A stretch of 64,000 bases of DNA from Massilia sp. Root335 (GCF_001425685.1 NZ_LMCY01000052.1:62291-126290), one strand, 5' to 3'; shown: positions 8,074 to 17,063, numbered from the stretch's first letter. Translations and numbers: made by a program. Notes: a model not told the origin generated them from the letters alone.

Positions 8074-11067
8074 CTACGGCACCTCCGCTGAAAGCAGCGC
8101 AGCCTGTATCTGCGCTTCGAATTCGTGGACCGGCAAGGGCTTGCCGAACAGGTAGCCCTGGAACGAATGGCAGCCGTGGGCGGCGAGGAAATCGCGTTGC
8201 GCGGTCGTCTCCACGCCCTCGGCGATCACGTCCAGTTCCAGGCCCCGTCCCATGGCGATGATCGTCTGGGCCACCATGGCATCCCGATGGCTGGCCGGCA
8301 GGTCGTCGACGAAGGATTTGTCGATCTTGAGTTGCGTGAGCGGCAGCTTCGTCAGGTAATTGAGCGAGGAATTGCCGGTGCCGAAGTCGTCGAGGGAGAT
8401 GCTGAATCCGCTGGCCTTGAGCGTGTGTAACTTGAAGATCGAGGATTCGAGGTCGCCGATCGCCAGGCTTTCGGTCACTTCGAGCTTCAGCTTGTCCGCC
8501 GGTGCGCCCGTGTGCCGGATTTCGGCCAGGATGTCGTCGACGAAGCTGGCGGACTCGAACTGGCGCGGGCTGATGTTCACGGCCAGCGTGAGGCCGCGCA
8601 GGGTGTCATGGCGCGCCCACGCGGCGAGCTGGCGGCAGGCCGTGGCGAGCACCCAGCGTCCGATCGGTTCGATCAGTCCGGTTTCCTCGGCCAGCGGAAT
8701 GAAGGCGGCGGGCGGGATGGCGCCGCGCTCGGGGTGGGTCCAGCGCAGCAACGCTTCGGCACCGATCGGGCGCTCGTGGGCGTCGACCTGGACCTGATAA
8801 TGCAGGGTCAGCCGGTTGTCGCGGATCGCGTCGCGCAGTGCCTTTTCGAGCCAGTTGCGGTCGGCGAGTTCGGACTGCATCTCGTCCGCGAAGACGCGGA
8901 CCGTATCGCGTCCGCTGCGCTTGCTTTTGTACAGGGCGAGTTCGGCCTGGCACAGCAGGGTATCCGGGGCACCCTCGCCGTCGCGGAACAGGGTGACGCC
9001 GAGCGAGCCGGTGCAGGTCAGCCGATGCCCGTCGATGATCGTCGGCTCGGCGATCGTCGTCCGGATGGCTTCCGCGGTGGCCAGGGCGCGCGCCGCCGCG
9101 GCATGCCAGTCCGTGCCGAGGCGTTCGGCCAGCAGCACGAAACTGTCGCCGCTGAACCGGCCCAGCGTATCGTCCTCGCGCTTGATCGAACGGATGCGCC
9201 GCGCGATTTCCACGAGCAGCTGGTCGCCGACCGCATGGCCCAGGGAATCGTTCAGCTTCTGGAAGTGGTCGAGGTTCACCATCATGACGGCGCCGAATTC
9301 CTGGGTGCGCGCGGCGCGGGCCATGGCGTGGCTCATGCGGTCCGCGAGCAGGACGCGGTTCGGCAGGTCGGTCAGGTGATCGAAGAGCTTGAGGTGTTCG
9401 GCCAGCGCGTGGGCCTGTTTTTCCGCGGAGATGTCCTGGAGGTTGCCGATGTAACGGATCGTCCGGCCCTGCGCGTCCGGTACGGCGGTGATCGAGAGCC
9501 GGGCCGTGTACAGGCTGCCGTCGCGGTTCCGGTTGATCACTTCACCCGTCCAGTAGCCGGTCGCCGTCAGCGTGGTCCACATGGATTCGTAAAAGGCGGC
9601 GTCGTGCAGCCCGGAGCGGAGGATGCGCGGATTCTGGCCGATGGCGTCTGCCGCCGCATAGCCGCTGATGCGCGTGAAGGCGGCGTTGACGCGCTCGATG
9701 TTGCCGTCGGCGTCGGTGATCAGCATGCCGTCCTGGCTTTCGAAGGCGACCGAGGCGATGCGCTGTTCGCGGTCGGCGCGACGGCGTTCCGAGATGTCGC
9801 GCGCGACGGCGAGGACGCCCGCGACCTCGCCGTCCGCGGCGTGGATCGGCACCTTGATCACTTCCAGGTCGCGCATGGCGCCGTCCGGTGCCGCGATGGT
9901 TTCCTCGTACCTGTGCGGCTGGCCGGTGCGCAGCACATCCTCGTCGTTTTCCTTGATGAACGCGGCGAACGCCTTGTCGGTGAACAGCTCGTCGTCGGTG
10001 CGGCCGATGATCCTGTCGCGCGGCAGGCCGAGCAGGGCCTGGGCGCCGGCGTTGCAGTGGACGTAGACGTTGTTCCTGTCCTTCAGCGCCATCGCGTCCG
10101 GGCTGTTTTCGACGAGCGTGCGCAACTGGGCCTGCTCGACGCCGAGCGCGCGTGCGGTCTGCTCCAGTTGCGCGTTCTTCTGCTGGATTTCGGCGGTGCG
10201 CGCATGGACGGCGCGGCGCAGGATCCGGATCCACAGCAGGGTGGCGGCCAGTGCCGCCAGCGCACCGAGCACCACGATCGCCACGAGGCGCAGGTAAGGC
10301 TGGAACTCCACCGGCCGGGTGAACCACTTGCTGCGCAGCGCCTCGCGCTCGGCCGGCGTAATGCGCCCCATGCCTTCCGCGACGAGTGCGAAGGTCGCCG
10401 TGTCGCCCTTGGCGACGGCCCAGTGGAACTGTCCCGAATACAGCGTGAACGCCTTGGTGAACTTCTTCTGGTCGCGATAGAGGTAGAGATAGTAGTTCGC
10501 CGGACGGTCGTCCATGCAGAAGATCTTGATGTCGCCGGAGCGGGCCGCGTTCAGGATGGCGACATAGCTGGGGTAGGTCACCTGGTTCGTGATGCCCTGC
10601 TTCGCCAGTTGTTCCACGCAGGCGTCGCCGCGCTGTACGCCCACGACGAAGCCGCTCATCGAGCGCACGTCGTGGATGCCGGAAATCGACGGATCGACAT
10701 AGATGCTGGCCGACAGGCGGTCGTATGGCGGGGAGAAATCGTAGAGCGGTTCGCGTGCCGGGGTACGGAAAATCATGTCGATCACGTCGGCCCGGCCGTC
10801 GCGCAGTGCCTGTTGCGCATCCGCCCATTGCATGGGCTGGAGATCGACGTGGACGCCGGTTTTTTGTTCCCAGAGGTGCCAGAGGTCGACGATATATCCC
10901 TCGGGACGTCCGTCCGGGTTCACGAACAGGAAAGGCGGGTAGTTGTTGTCGGCGACGACGCGCAGGGGTTTGGCGTCGGCGTGCGACGCGAATGCCAGGA
11001 GCGCGAACGCGGCCGCGATCCAGCGCCGGATGACGTTCCACGGCATGGCGCAACACATTGAGCCCAT
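8074..11067 (-). CDS. Hybrid sensor: periplasmic SBP domain, TM, two PAS domains, degenerate GGDEF, EAL c-di-GMP phosphodiesterase
   Basis: 997 aa from the ATG at 11067, which has a GGAGGGG SD; the frame extends 37 codons upstream without one. Order: signal peptide (to about residue 32), bacterial extracellular solute-binding domain (about 33-255, LRVVADNNYPPFLFVNPDG), one TM (about 265-290), PAS (about 310-430), PAS/PAC (about 430-550), GGDEF (about 560-730) and EAL (about 735-990). The cyclase signature reads SGDSF instead of GGDEF near residue 638, so the cyclase is probably inactive. The EAL domain keeps EALLRW, the ExTE motif, DDFGTG, KID and EGVET, so it is probably an active c-di-GMP phosphodiesterase. 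The SBP domain likely senses a small periplasmic ligand such as an amino acid. Confidence 0.93.
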   Translation of the reverse strand: MGSMCCAMPWNVIRRWIAAAFALLAFASHADAKPLRVVADNNYPPFLFVNPDGRPEGYIVDLWHLWEQKTGVHVDLQPMQWADAQQALRDGRADVIDMIFRTPAREPLYDFSPPYDRLSASIYVDPSISGIHDVRSMSGFVVGVQRGDACVEQLAKQGITNQVTYPSYVAILNAARSGDIKIFCMDDRPANYYLYLYRDQKKFTKAFTLYSGQFHWAVAKGDTATFALVAEGMGRITPAEREALRSKWFTRPVEFQPYLRLVAIVVLGALAALAATLLWIRILRRAVHARTAEIQQKNAQLEQTARALGVEQAQLRTLVENSPDAMALKDRNNVYVHCNAGAQALLGLPRDRIIGRTDDELFTDKAFAAFIKENDEDVLRTGQPHRYEETIAAPDGAMRDLEVIKVPIHAADGEVAGVLAVARDISERRRADREQRIASVAFESQDGMLITDADGNIERVNAAFTRISGYAAADAIGQNPRILRSGLHDAAFYESMWTTLTATGYWTGEVINRNRDGSLYTARLSITAVPDAQGRTIRYIGNLQDISAEKQAHALAEHLKLFDHLTDLPNRVLLADRMSHAMARAARTQEFGAVMMVNLDHFQKLNDSLGHAVGDQLLVEIARRIRSIKREDDTLGRFSGDSFVLLAERLGTDWHAAAARALATAEAIRTTIAEPTIIDGHRLTCTGSLGVTLFRDGEGAPDTLLCQAELALYKSKRSGRDTVRVFADEMQSELADRNWLEKALRDAIRDNRLTLHYQVQVDAHERPIGAEALLRWTHPERGAIPPAAFIPLAEETGLIEPIGRWVLATACRQLAAWARHDTLRGLTLAVNISPRQFESASFVDDILAEIRHTGAPADKLKLEVTESLAIGDLESSIFKLHTLKASGFSISLDDFGTGNSSLNYLTKLPLTQLKIDKSFVDDLPASHRDAMVAQTIIAMGRGLELDVIAEGVETTAQRDFLAAHGCHSFQGYLFGKPLPVHEFEAQIQAALLSAEVP

Positions 11068-11395
11068 TGTCTTCCCCTCCACGTCGACCGTGGCGTCATC
11101 TGCTGCGCCCGATCTTTCTCTGGATACAAGCTTAACATGGATATCGGGCGGTTCGGCGGTGTATTGCCTGTTGATCACGATTGCGCCGGCGGACTATTCG
11201 TCCCCTTTTTTTTCGCGGCAACGGCCCCATATCGGATGCATCCCCATTCACGGCGCCGCGAACCAGGCCGGCGCCGCTTTTTCCCGACCCCAGCAGGCAA
11301 TGCGTGACCAGCGTCCCGAGGATGACGCTGCGATGGCTATTTCATCATCGAGTGCGCGTGCCGATGCCGGGAGGGATGGCATCGAAAGGAAAACC
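11068..11395. other. Divergent intergenic region with a terminator-like hairpin before infA
   Basis: This 328-base gap separates the c-di-GMP gene (minus) from infA (plus). It holds a hairpin (CGGCGCC at 11251-11257 with GGCGCCG at 11270-11276, 12-base loop) followed by C and five T residues at 11278-11282, oriented toward infA. Because no plus-strand gene lies upstream, it could act as an attenuator in the infA leader. No open frame in the gap looks coding. Confidence 0.4.
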
Positions 11396-11659
11396 ATGAA
11401 AGAAGAGCTGATCGAAATGCATGGCAAGGTCACCGAGGTGCTGCCGGAGCTGCGTTTCCGGGTGGACCTCGAGAACGGTCATCAGCTGGTCGCGTACACG
11501 TCCGGCCGGATGAAGAAGAACCACATCCGCATCATCGCCGGCGACCGCGTCACGCTGGAGATGTCGCCGTATGACCTGAGCAAGGGCAGGATCGTGTTCC
11601 GCCATCTCGAAACCCGCGGCATGCCCGCGCCGTCGGCCGCGCGCCAGCGCCGCCGCTGA
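11396..11659 (+). CDS. infA: Translation initiation factor IF-1
   Basis: 87 aa, an S1/OB-fold protein that binds the ribosomal A site and helps IF-2 and IF-3 in initiation. Visible: GKVTEVLPELRFRVDLENGHQ, VAYTSGRMKKNHIRI and GDRVTLEMSPYDLSKGRI, all diagnostic of IF-1. It is longer than the 72-residue E. coli protein, with a basic Arg-rich tail (SAARQRRR). Many betaproteobacteria carry two infA genes, one in the ribosomal-protein region and one elsewhere; the stand-alone setting and tail suggest this is the second type. An AAGGAAAACC SD precedes the ATG; the frame is open upstream but not IF-1-like. Confidence 0.95.
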   Translation: MKEELIEMHGKVTEVLPELRFRVDLENGHQLVAYTSGRMKKNHIRIIAGDRVTLEMSPYDLSKGRIVFRHLETRGMPAPSAARQRRR

Positions 11660-11675
11660 TCGACCCGGACCGGAC

Positions 11676-12854
11676 TCAGTACAACTGCACGCTGTTCGCG
11701 CTCTGGCGCCGCAGGTGCGCCAGCTTGGCCGAGTACAGCTGGCGGTTGTCGGACTTCGTGCTGGTGTCGATCGCCTGCGCGAGCTGTTCGCGCGCCGCCT
11801 TCGCCTCGCCCAGGCGCAGCAGCGTCACCGCCAGCCAGAAGTGGAATTCGTCGTAGTAGGGCGCGCGTTTGACCTCGCGTTCGAACAGCTTGCGCGCGGC
11901 GTCGTAATCGCCGGCCTTGAGCGCGACCATGCCCTTGTCGAAGTACTGGAACGGCGGGACCGGTTCGACGGCGGCCACGCGCCGCGCCATCTCGGCCGCT
12001 TCGGCCGGGCGGCCCGTCGCCGCCAGCAGGGGCCCCAGGTTCTGCATCACGACGATGCTTTCCGGCTCGCGCTCGAGCGCGGTGCGCAGCGCCCGTTCGG
12101 CCATGACGAGATCGCCGTGGCGCTGGTAGATCACGCCCAGCGTGTTGTAGGCGATGGCGTTCGGCGGATTGGTCGCCACCGCGGCGCGCGCCCACCAGTA
12201 GGCGTCGTCGATCTTGCCCTGCACGAGCGATTCGGCGGCGCGGTTGTTGAGGTAGAGCGCGACGATGTCTTCTTCCTCCAGCTGGCGGCTGCGCAGGCGG
12301 CTCGCGTCCGGCGGCGGCAGGAAGTCGACGACCAGTTCGTGCTCGGAGGTTTCGTCGTACAGCAGGCCGGCGGGCCGGCGGTGGCCGAGGGCGATGTTGA
12401 CGTGGGACGAGACGAGGTAGATGCCGCCGTCGCGGCTCCACGTCTCGTCCGCCATCACGCTGCGGAAGTGCACCGTCATGCCCAGCTGGCGCGCGAAGGC
12501 GGCCGTCATGACGACGAGCGACAGGCAGTTGCCGGCGCGCGCCGCATACGTCTCGGCGGCCGTGCGGGTGCGGCTGGAATCGTATTCGAGTTTCAGGTCG
12601 GTCTTGCTGTACAGCGCGTCGATCAGGCCGCGTTCGAGTCCCTTGTTGCGCAAATGCGCTTCGAAGGCCGGACTGTGGATATACGCCTGCATCGCGGGGC
12701 TCAGCGTGAACAGGTCGCGCGCGCCGATGGTTTCCGACGGCGGCTTGAAGGACGCGTCGGCGAACAGCGGCGGCGGCGCGGCAAGTTGCGGGGTGCTGGC
12801 GCAGCCGCCCAGCAACAGGGGTATCAGGATGAACAGGGACGCCAGGCGGTTCAT
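11676..12854 (-). CDS. Lipoprotein with transglutaminase-like domain and TPR repeats
   Basis: 392 aa. The ATG at 12854 has a near-perfect SD (GAGGAGGAGAT); the longer open frame upstream overlaps the HDOD gene region and is Arg-rich, so it is rejected. The signal ends in lipobox LLGGC (about residue 18). An N-terminal part (about 60-200) includes AETYAARAGNCLSLVVMTAAFARQLGM, which has the Cys-containing core of transglutaminase-like cysteine peptidases, and later HVNIAL supplies a plausible His. The C-terminal half is a TPR array (AIAYNTLGVIYQRHGDLVMAERALRTAL and following). Probably a periplasmic or outer-membrane scaffold; the substrate is unknown. Confidence 0.85.
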   Translation of the reverse strand: MNRLASLFILIPLLLGGCASTPQLAAPPPLFADASFKPPSETIGARDLFTLSPAMQAYIHSPAFEAHLRNKGLERGLIDALYSKTDLKLEYDSSRTRTAAETYAARAGNCLSLVVMTAAFARQLGMTVHFRSVMADETWSRDGGIYLVSSHVNIALGHRRPAGLLYDETSEHELVVDFLPPPDASRLRSRQLEEEDIVALYLNNRAAESLVQGKIDDAYWWARAAVATNPPNAIAYNTLGVIYQRHGDLVMAERALRTALEREPESIVVMQNLGPLLAATGRPAEAAEMARRVAAVEPVPPFQYFDKGMVALKAGDYDAARKLFEREVKRAPYYDEFHFWLAVTLLRLGEAKAAREQLAQAIDTSTKSDNRQLYSAKLAHLRRQSANSVQLY

Positions 12855-12937
12855 ATCTCCTCCTCGGCCGGCGATTCGTCGATTATCGGTCTTATGACTT
12901 GAAGTATCTGCCGGTCCGGGGCGGAAGTAAAGACGCG

Positions 12938-13810
12938 CTATTGGTCGACGTGGAAGGCTTCGTGTAGTTCGTCGAGCAGCTCGGCCGTTTCCTCGTCCGA
13001 GAGGCCGAGATAGGCCATCGCCCGCGCGCCGCCCTTGTTCCATTCGAGCGATTCGGCGTCGCCCTGGTATTTGCGGATCGCGCTTTCGGCCAGCAGCGAC
13101 AACGCCACGAGCGAGCGCACCGTCGACGTCGTGTCGGCATCGTCGAGGACCGCATAATCATGGTGGTGCAGGATGGACCAGGCGACATCTTCCGACAGGC
13201 CCCAGTTGCGCGCCAGCAGGGTGCCGATGGCCGTGTGGCTCGTGTTGTGGCGTTCGTTTTCCAGCGCCGTGAACGGACGTTCCGCTTCCAGCGAGGCAGA
13301 TGCATACGTACTCTCGTAGTCGGCGAAGCGGTCCATCAACAGTGGCACGCCGGTGTCGCAGAACAGGCCGAACGTGTGCGCCACGTCCGTCTCGCCGATG
13401 CGCAGGCGGCGCGACAGGAAGACCATCGCCTCGGCACGCCGGCTCGAGACTTCCCAGAAACTGGCCAGCGCGGCGCAGTTCGCCGGGATCGCCTGGCGTG
13501 CGAGCAGGCCCGTCATCAGGGCCGCGACCTGGTTAATGCCGAGGAACAGGATCGCCTGCTCGATCGACTTGGCCTTGCGGCGGCCGCCGAAGATGGACGA
13601 GTTGGCGAGTTTCAGCAGGGCGCCCGACATGCCGACGTCGCTGGCGACGATGCGTCCGATCACGGCCGGGCTCGGGTCGGGCGACGCGAGTTCCCGTTGC
13701 AGGTCTGCGAGCAGGCTGGGACGGGGCGGGATCCGGATCGACTTGATGAGGGCGTCGACGGGATCCTCGGCGGCGGCGCTCGAACGCGCCTGGGCAGCTG
13801 CTGTACTCAT
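12938..13810 (-). CDS. HDOD domain protein
   Basis: 290 aa. HDOD is a degenerate HD-type output domain, often found in bacterial signalling proteins. It begins with a low-complexity stretch, then IRIPPRPSLLADLQRELASPDPSPAVIGRIVASDVGMSGALLKLANS, the usual HDOD opening. Internal phrases such as QAILFLGINQVAALMTGLL and a C-terminal HNTSHTAIGTLLARNWGLS with SILHHHDY follow. It is a stand-alone HDOD with no GGDEF or EAL attached. The gene lies 83 bases upstream of the lipoprotein gene in the same direction. A role in c-di-GMP or stress signalling is plausible but not shown. Confidence 0.9.
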   Translation of the reverse strand: MSTAAAQARSSAAAEDPVDALIKSIRIPPRPSLLADLQRELASPDPSPAVIGRIVASDVGMSGALLKLANSSIFGGRRKAKSIEQAILFLGINQVAALMTGLLARQAIPANCAALASFWEVSSRRAEAMVFLSRRLRIGETDVAHTFGLFCDTGVPLLMDRFADYESTYASASLEAERPFTALENERHNTSHTAIGTLLARNWGLSEDVAWSILHHHDYAVLDDADTTSTVRSLVALSLLAESAIRKYQGDAESLEWNKGGARAMAYLGLSDEETAELLDELHEAFHVDQ

Positions 13811-13963
13811 GACTGGACGGGGAAGAACGGATGATGCTGCACGGAAATACGTGCGAAGTTTGTCACTATAAACCAGTGCTGTGGAAGTTGCAGCAAAGTA
13901 TTGCTTTTGTGTAGCAAAACAGACAGTGCGACCGGCCGAATCTTAACAATATAGAATTGCTTT

Positions 13964-14533
13964 ATGTCTTCAACCATCCTCGCCGGCATCGATTTTTCCG
14001 CTCCATCCCACCTGGTCGCACGCCAGCTGATCGGCGTCACGGTGCTCGTCGACGGCGTCGGCGGGCGCATCGTCGAGACGGAAGCCTATGACGGCGAAGA
14101 TCCCGCCTCGCACAGCTATTCCGGCCCGACCGACCGCAACTTCGCGATGTTCGGACCGCCGGCCCACGCGTATGTCTATCGCTCCTACGGCATCCACTGG
14201 TGCCTGAATTTCGTCTGCCGGGAAGAGGGGCATGGCGCCGGGGTCCTGGTCCGCGCGCTCGAACCCGTGACGGGACTGGACACGATGTGCGAGCGGCGCG
14301 GCACGCGCGACCACTGGCTGCTGTGTTCCGGGCCCGGCAAGTTATGCCAGGCACTGGGCGTGACGCGCGCCCTGAACGGCCGGTCGCTCGCCGCGGCGCC
14401 GTTCGAACTGGCGCCGGCGCCCGCCGGCATCGAGGTGGTCAGCGGACCGCGCATCGGGATTTCCAAGGCAGTCGACGTGGCCTGGCGCTTCGGCCTCGCC
14501 GGCTCGCGCTGGGTCAGCAAGCCGTTCCGCTGA
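13964..14533 (+). CDS. mpg: DNA-3-methyladenine glycosylase (AAG/MPG family)
   Basis: 189 aa. This base-excision enzyme removes 3-methyladenine, hypoxanthine and related lesions. Visible: LARQLIGVTVLVDGVGGRIVETEAYDGEDPASHSYSGPTDRN, with the catalytic Glu in VETEAY, and YVYRSYGIHWCLNFVC, VLVRALEPVTG and CSGPGKLCQALGV. The length fits the family. The ATG is preceded by an AT-rich region containing TATAGAAT, a good -10 candidate. The gene is divergent from the HDOD gene and convergent with the chemoreceptor. Confidence 0.95.
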   Translation: MSSTILAGIDFSAPSHLVARQLIGVTVLVDGVGGRIVETEAYDGEDPASHSYSGPTDRNFAMFGPPAHAYVYRSYGIHWCLNFVCREEGHGAGVLVRALEPVTGLDTMCERRGTRDHWLLCSGPGKLCQALGVTRALNGRSLAAAPFELAPAPAGIEVVSGPRIGISKAVDVAWRFGLAGSRWVSKPFR

Positions 14534-14538
14534 GGCTT

Positions 14539-14587
14539 GTCAGCTGTCAGCTGTCAGCTGTCAGCCGTTGGCCGTCAGCCGTTGGCG
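14539..14587. repeat. Seven tandem heptamers between mpg and the chemoreceptor
   Basis: Seven consecutive 7-base units: three GTCAGCT, then GTCAGCC, GTTGGCC, GTCAGCC and GTTGGCG. The right part overlaps the last codons and the stop (14575-14577) of the minus-strand chemoreceptor gene. Since 7 is not a multiple of 3, a gain or loss of one unit within the overlap would change the receptor C-terminus. Confidence 0.85.
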
Positions 14588-16254
14588 GCGCGGCGCGGGC
14601 GGGGCGTCTCCGCGTCGCCGCGCGCAGTCCGGTGTTCGAGGACGGGACGGCCGCGCAGCGGGCTGTCCGGGGCGCGCCGCTCGAGCGCGGCCGCTGTCTC
14701 GTCCTGGCCGTCCTCGATGCGGAAGATCGACACGGCGCGCGCCAGGTTGACGGTCTGCTCGTGCAGGCTCGCCGCCGCCGCCGCGGCCTGTTCGACGAGG
14801 GCGGCGTTCTGCTGCGTCATGTCGTCCATCTGCCCGACCGCGAGATTGACTTCGGCGATGCCGTCGGCCTGCTCGGTGCTGGCGGCGCTGATGCGGTTGA
14901 TGATGTCGTTCACCTGCTGCACGGAAGCGACCACGCTGCCCATGCTCGATCCGGCCTCGCCCACGGCGACGCTGCCGTTGTCGATGATCGCCACCGAATC
15001 GGCGATCAGCGCCTTGATTTCCTTGGCGGCGGAGGCGGAGCGCTGGGCCAGCGTGCGCACTTCGCTGGCGACGACGGCGAAGCCGCGGCCCTGTTCGCCG
15101 GCGCGCGCCGCTTCGACGGCGGCGTTCAGCGCCAGCAGGTTGGTCTGGAACGAGATGCCGTCGATGACGCCGGTGATCTCGACGATCTTGCGCGAGCTGG
15201 CGCGGATCGATTCCATCGTGGCGACGGCGCGGTCGACGGCCCGGCCGCCGCCGGCCGCCAGCCGGGCCGCCTCGGCCGCGAGTTCCGTCGCCAGGCGGGC
15301 GTTGTCGGCATTGCCCTTGACGGCCTGGGTCAGCGTCTCCATCGCGCTCGCCGTCTGCTGCAGCGAACCGGCCTGCAGCTCCGTGCGGGTCGACAGGTCC
15401 AGGTTGCCGGTGGCGATTTCCTGCGACGCCGTGTCGATCGAACGCACGGAATCGAGCACGCTGCGCAGCGTCGTGTTCAGGTTGGAGATGGTCTGGTCGA
15501 GCGCGCGCGCGGTGTCTGCGATCTCGTCGCGGCCGTCGTTGTGGGCGCTGGCGCACAGGCGGCCTTCGGCCAGCTCGCCCATGACGGCCGAGATGGCGCC
15601 GATGTCGCGCAGCATGGCGCGGCGCACGAACATCGTCACGGCCAGCGAGACGGCGATCGACAGCATGACCAGCACGGCCATCCACGTGCCCAGGTCGTGG
15701 AATTCCGTGCGCGCGGCGTCGTACGCCTGTTCGCTGAGCGTCTTTTCCAGTGCGGCCAGCTGGGCCAGCTGCTGGTTCAGCACCATGAATTCCTTTTCCG
15801 CCTTCTGCATCGAGTTGGTGGCGATCGACTGGTCGACCTGCGCCATCTCGATCGTGTCCTGCACGGCCTTGCGGTAGGCCGCGAGCGCCGCCAGCGACGC
15901 CTCCACCGGCTTGCGTTCGGCGCCGGCGGTCGTGCGCGCCAGTTCCTGCAACTGCGCCTGCACGGCCGCGTGGCGCTTGCCGATGTCGGCGATCAGGGCA
16001 TCGAGGCGGTTCTTGGCGAAGCTGCCGTTGATCCAGGCCAGCAGCTGGTAGGCGTTGGCGTGGACGTACTTGGCGTCGCCCGCCACGTCGGCCACGCTTT
16101 TCAGGCGCGCGGCACGGACCTGCACGATGTTTTCCAGCGACGCGTTCTGGCGCACCATCCCGTACCAGGCGGCACCGGACAGCATCAACAGCAGCACCAG
16201 CACCATGCCGGGCGCCAGCAGCAGCTTGGGACCGATCCGTAGTTTTTTCAGCAT
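14575..16254 (-). CDS. Methyl-accepting chemotaxis protein
   Basis: 559 aa from the ATG at 16254 (GGAG SD; an in-frame start 8 codons upstream has none). Order: TM1 (about 8-30), four-helix-bundle periplasmic domain (about 35-190), TM2 (about 190-212, MAVLVMLSIAVSLAVTMFV), HAMP (about 213-265) and the coiled-coil signalling domain. The hairpin tip GRGFAVVASEVRTLAQRSA is intact. The C-terminal tail (Arg/Ala-rich, ending RRAANG) has no CheR-binding pentapeptide and is partly encoded by the heptamer repeat. The neighbouring Cache protein gene ends 58 bases upstream in the same direction, so the two are probably co-transcribed. Confidence 0.95.
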   Translation of the reverse strand: MLKKLRIGPKLLLAPGMVLVLLLMLSGAAWYGMVRQNASLENIVQVRAARLKSVADVAGDAKYVHANAYQLLAWINGSFAKNRLDALIADIGKRHAAVQAQLQELARTTAGAERKPVEASLAALAAYRKAVQDTIEMAQVDQSIATNSMQKAEKEFMVLNQQLAQLAALEKTLSEQAYDAARTEFHDLGTWMAVLVMLSIAVSLAVTMFVRRAMLRDIGAISAVMGELAEGRLCASAHNDGRDEIADTARALDQTISNLNTTLRSVLDSVRSIDTASQEIATGNLDLSTRTELQAGSLQQTASAMETLTQAVKGNADNARLATELAAEAARLAAGGGRAVDRAVATMESIRASSRKIVEITGVIDGISFQTNLLALNAAVEAARAGEQGRGFAVVASEVRTLAQRSASAAKEIKALIADSVAIIDNGSVAVGEAGSSMGSVVASVQQVNDIINRISAASTEQADGIAEVNLAVGQMDDMTQQNAALVEQAAAAAASLHEQTVNLARAVSIFRIEDGQDETAAALERRAPDSPLRGRPVLEHRTARGDAETPRPRRAANG

Positions 16255-16312
16255 GTTGCGCTCCGCTCGACAAGACAAACGCGGGCGGTCAGCCGCCCGC
16301 GTTCACTGCGCC

Positions 16313-16768
16313 TTACTTCTTGTACAGCCCCGCCTCCAGCACGACGCCGTTGACGAGCAGGATGTATGTCGTCTTCGGCTCGATCTTGCCGCTGGTCGGA
16401 TTTTTATACTGGTAGTCGACCCAGCCCTTGCCCTTCGCGGCAGCCAGTTCGATGATCTCGCGGCGGTATTTCTTGCCGTTGGCATCGGGGACGTCCGTCA
16501 AGTCCTTGCCGACGATCGACGGGTTGTACGGATGGGCCAGCACGATGCCGGTCTTGACGTCGCGCATGTCGATATACAGCGAGCCCTGGACGAACTCCGG
16601 GTCCTTGGCCGAGATGCGTTTCATCACTTCTTCCTTGCCCTTCGTCTTGACCATGGCGGCGCCGCGCTCGGCCATGGCGATCGCATCTTTTTCGGTCGGT
16701 TCGGAAGCCAATGCGCCGGCACAGGACAGGCACAGGACGGCAGCGGTTACGGTTGCGGTCGTTTTCAT
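16313..16768 (-). CDS. Soluble periplasmic single-Cache domain protein
   Basis: 151 aa. A signal peptide (MKTTATVTAAVLCLSCAGALA) is followed by one Cache domain (about 25-150): AMAERGAAMVKTKGKEEVMKRI, then YIDMRDVKTGIVLAHPYNPSIVGKDL and YQYKNPTSGKIEPKTTYI. Cache domains normally sit inside receptors and bind small ligands; here it has no membrane segment after the signal. Its gene is directly upstream of a chemoreceptor whose own sensor is a four-helix bundle, so it may act as a binding-protein partner. That partnership is inference. Similar free Cache proteins occur next to MCP or histidine kinase genes in related bacteria. Confidence 0.88.
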   Translation of the reverse strand: MKTTATVTAAVLCLSCAGALASEPTEKDAIAMAERGAAMVKTKGKEEVMKRISAKDPEFVQGSLYIDMRDVKTGIVLAHPYNPSIVGKDLTDVPDANGKKYRREIIELAAAKGKGWVDYQYKNPTSGKIEPKTTYILLVNGVVLEAGLYKK

Positions 16769-17063
16769 AGGACGTCCTTTCGGGGAAAAATGGATAGGTC
16801 TAAATGTTGCCTATTTGCATTTCCTACTTTACGCCTCGGCCCCGGCCGTCCTGTTGTGCTAACGCAAGCGGCCTCCGATGTGCGGCCGCAATGGCAACGC
16901 TGATCTTTCGCAGTGCATGTGGAAATGGGTGAGAAACGGGCACGTGAACTTGACTCGCGGCAACTCAGTGGCGATGTCGCTTGCCTACCATCAGTTCCTG
17001 TCGGCAATTATTTCCATGCGTCACCTTTTGCTGCCATCAACCACTTCCCTCAGGAGAACTCCC

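Noticed and set aside
8512..11061. Long plus-strand frame (849 codons) opposite the SBP-PAS-GGDEF-EAL gene
   Set aside because: Composition is typical of an antisense shadow and no motif is present, while the minus-strand protein has five intact domains.
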